Below are positions 5,284-6,584 of a stretch of 6,584 bases of DNA, piece by piece (position 1 is the first letter of the stretch; every line of letters begins with the position of its first letter). The DNA lies in the NCBI GenBank assembly GCA_029863665.1, contig JAOTUX010000060.1, forward strand, positions 1 to 6,584. Reading direction: 5' to 3'. The notes under the pieces are model-generated. The model was not told the origin of the DNA and searched no databases. It was given only the letters and a program-made list of their open reading frames with translations. Source of the DNA: Candidatus Nitrosopumilus sp. (GTDB taxonomy: Archaea; Thermoproteota; Nitrososphaeria; Nitrososphaerales; Nitrosopumilaceae). The translations under genes were made by a program, and so were the position numbers.

Positions 5284-5664
5284 ATGGGACTTGTTAAAGA
5301 AGTAATCAAAGAGATTGGAAATAAATCTAGGGAATTTTATGAATTTGTTTTGCCACCAATTGATATGTATCTAGATGAAAATAATCTAAAAGTAATAATT
5401 GACATTCCAGGATTTAACAAAGAAGATATCAAGTTAATTTTATGTGAAGATATACTTTCTATCAAGGCTCAAAAAGAAGTTAATGAAAAGAAATCAGAGA
5501 CATTAATTTCAAATCAAAGACCAAACATTATTGATAAAAAAATTAGACTACCAATTGACATCAAACAAGGTGAAGAAAAAATTGAATCTGCAAAATACGA
5601 AAATGGTGTTCTGACACTAATTATTCCTATTGCAAAAAAGGGAAAAAATATCTCAATAGAGTAA
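5284..5664 (+). CDS. Small heat-shock protein, Hsp20/alpha-crystallin family
   Basis: This is an ATP-independent holdase chaperone that binds unfolding proteins and usually forms large cytoplasmic oligomers. In the 126-aa product the alpha-crystallin domain spans about 24-117: PPIDMYLDENNLKVIIDIPG (24-43), FNKEDIKLILCEDILSIKA (44-62), a DKKIRLP strand (84-90), and the hallmark AKYENGVLTLIIP (103-115). A C-terminal I-x-I motif (I123-S124-I125), which docks into neighbouring subunits, is present. The N-terminal arm is short, about 23 residues. It is monocistronic in appearance, with its own TATA box, and ends 4 bp from the convergent kinase-like gene. Heat or stress control is likely for the family, but no specific operator is recognised. 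Confidence 0.92.
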   Translation: MGLVKEVIKEIGNKSREFYEFVLPPIDMYLDENNLKVIIDIPGFNKEDIKLILCEDILSIKAQKEVNEKKSETLISNQRPNIIDKKIRLPIDIKQGEEKIESAKYENGVLTLIIPIAKKGKNISIE

Positions 5665-5668
5665 TAAT

Positions 5669-6584
5669 CTAATATTTCCTAAACAATACAGAAATTCCCA
5701 TAGCAATACCAGAACCAACCATTCCTGCCAAACCAACAGATTCACTAGACTGAAAAAGAATTGCAGAGCCTACAAATATTGCAGAGGCAAAGATACTTCC
5801 TCCGATTAAAACCACTGGCTTTCTTTTTTTCATGTGGAATTGAAACTCGCCCATGAATTTTTCCATTTCAGGTCCAATCCGTAGTACAGTATCAATTGAT
5901 TTTGAGAAACTATCAAAAGAAATCTTTAGTTCCTTAACATAAGCCCCTAAAATCAAATTTTCTTCCTCAAGAATATTTTTTAAAACTTTGACAAATTTGA
6001 AATCAACATTATGTGTTTTGTAGATTCCCTCAATTATTGATGCCATTCTCATGTACAAAGCCAAATTCTTTGGTAAAATAAATGGAAATTTACTCATGGT
6101 TTGATTTGCAAGCTCCATTAAACTTTGCACTTCCATTTCATCAGGTTTATCTCCATGCATTGCACGAATAGAAAGTTCAATTCCTTTTTCAATTACTGAT
6201 CTGTTATGTCCAGGAATTAGCATTTGAAGATCGCTCATGGCATTAACAACTCGTGGGGGATTTTTTTCAACTAGTGCTAGATAAAGTCGAATTAGTTTGA
6301 ATCGTGTCTCATCATTTATCTTTCCAACCATCCCATAGTCATACAAAATAAGCTTTCCTTCATCAGTTACTGCAATATTTCCAGGATGAGGATCTGCATG
6401 AAAAAGTGAGTGTTTGAGAAGCATGGTAAAAAAGACCTTATGAACGTCAATTACTAGCTGTTCTCTGTCAATTCCTTTCTCATCTAGTGCCTGAACATCT
6501 GTAACTTTGATTCCTGGAAGATATTCCATTGTCAGGATATTTTTTGAAGAGTAATCATCAAAAACTGAGGGTACAATTACTTGA
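5669..6584 (-). CDS. ABC1/AarF/UbiB-family kinase-like protein, 5' end cut by the window
   Basis: The frame is open to the right edge (about 304 codons visible), so the N-terminal part, including the family's KxGQ motif and ATP-binding lysine, lies outside. Visible motifs, numbered from the internal Met at 6529, are MEYLPGIKVTD (1-11), the catalytic HADPHPGN (44-51), and the metal-binding DYG of LILYDYGMVGKI (60-71), which replaces the DFG of protein kinases. The C-terminus (about 238-284) has two hydrophobic segments, VVLIGGSIFASAIFVGSAILF and VGLAGMVGSGIAMGISVLF, likely a membrane hairpin, as in UbiB/COQ8 proteins. In bacteria and mitochondria the family supports ubiquinone synthesis; thaumarchaea are not known to make ubiquinone, so the archaeal role is open (perhaps membrane lipid or menaquinone related). 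The Met at 6529 is not the start, because upstream codons (VPSVFDDYSSKNILT) continue the family's homology. Confidence 0.9.
   Translation of the reverse strand, partial: QVIVPSVFDDYSSKNILTMEYLPGIKVTDVQALDEKGIDREQLVIDVHKVFFTMLLKHSLFHADPHPGNIAVTDEGKLILYDYGMVGKINDETRFKLIRLYLALVEKNPPRVVNAMSDLQMLIPGHNRSVIEKGIELSIRAMHGDKPDEMEVQSLMELANQTMSKFPFILPKNLALYMRMASIIEGIYKTHNVDFKFVKVLKNILEEENLILGAYVKELKISFDSFSKSIDTVLRIGPEMEKFMGEFQFHMKKRKPVVLIGGSIFASAIFVGSAILFQSSESVGLAGMVGSGIAMGISVLFRKY

Overview
The window is AT-rich (GC roughly 30% by eye) and looks archaeal, most likely from a marine ammonia-oxidising thaumarchaeon (Nitrosopumilales-like). Supporting signs are an archaeal-type UMP kinase, a paralogue of archaeal release factor aRF1, a two-copy CxxC-x17-CxxC zinc-ribbon protein, several TATA-like boxes about 26 nt before start codons with almost no leader, and few Shine-Dalgarno sites. 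The taxon is an inference from protein style and gene content; there is no rRNA to confirm it.

Layout from left to right. A probable divergent promoter (about 24-93) separates the first codons of a minus-strand gene, cut by the left edge, from a plus-strand gene for an unrecognised 116-aa protein (94-444). That gene ends 4 bp from the end of a three-gene minus-strand operon (2942 down to 449): thymidylate kinase, HD-domain phosphohydrolase, UMP kinase. Both junctions in the operon are ATGA stop/start overlaps, and two of the three genes are nucleoside monophosphate kinases, so the HD enzyme probably also acts on nucleotides. A 250-bp AT-rich intergenic region then leads into plus-strand genes: a 355-aa GGQ protein resembling aRF1 but without its stop-codon-reading motifs (3193-4260), a small protein with two zinc ribbons (4528-4875), a YwbE/DUF2196 protein (4912-5157) and a small heat-shock protein (5284-5664). 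The Hsp20 gene ends 4 bp from the end of a minus-strand ABC1/UbiB-family kinase-like gene that runs off the right edge (5669-6584).

Two functional themes stand out. One is a compact, translationally coupled nucleotide-phosphate operon. The other is a run of genes tied to translation or protein quality (GGQ factor, RG-linked zinc ribbons, YwbE, Hsp20), although these genes are not obviously one operon. The two most notable features are the GGQ protein, which looks like a stop-codon-independent peptidyl-tRNA hydrolase, and the zinc-ribbon gene, whose two domains are encoded by a base-perfect 109-bp direct repeat. I see no tRNA, rRNA, CRISPR array, insertion sequence or integrase.
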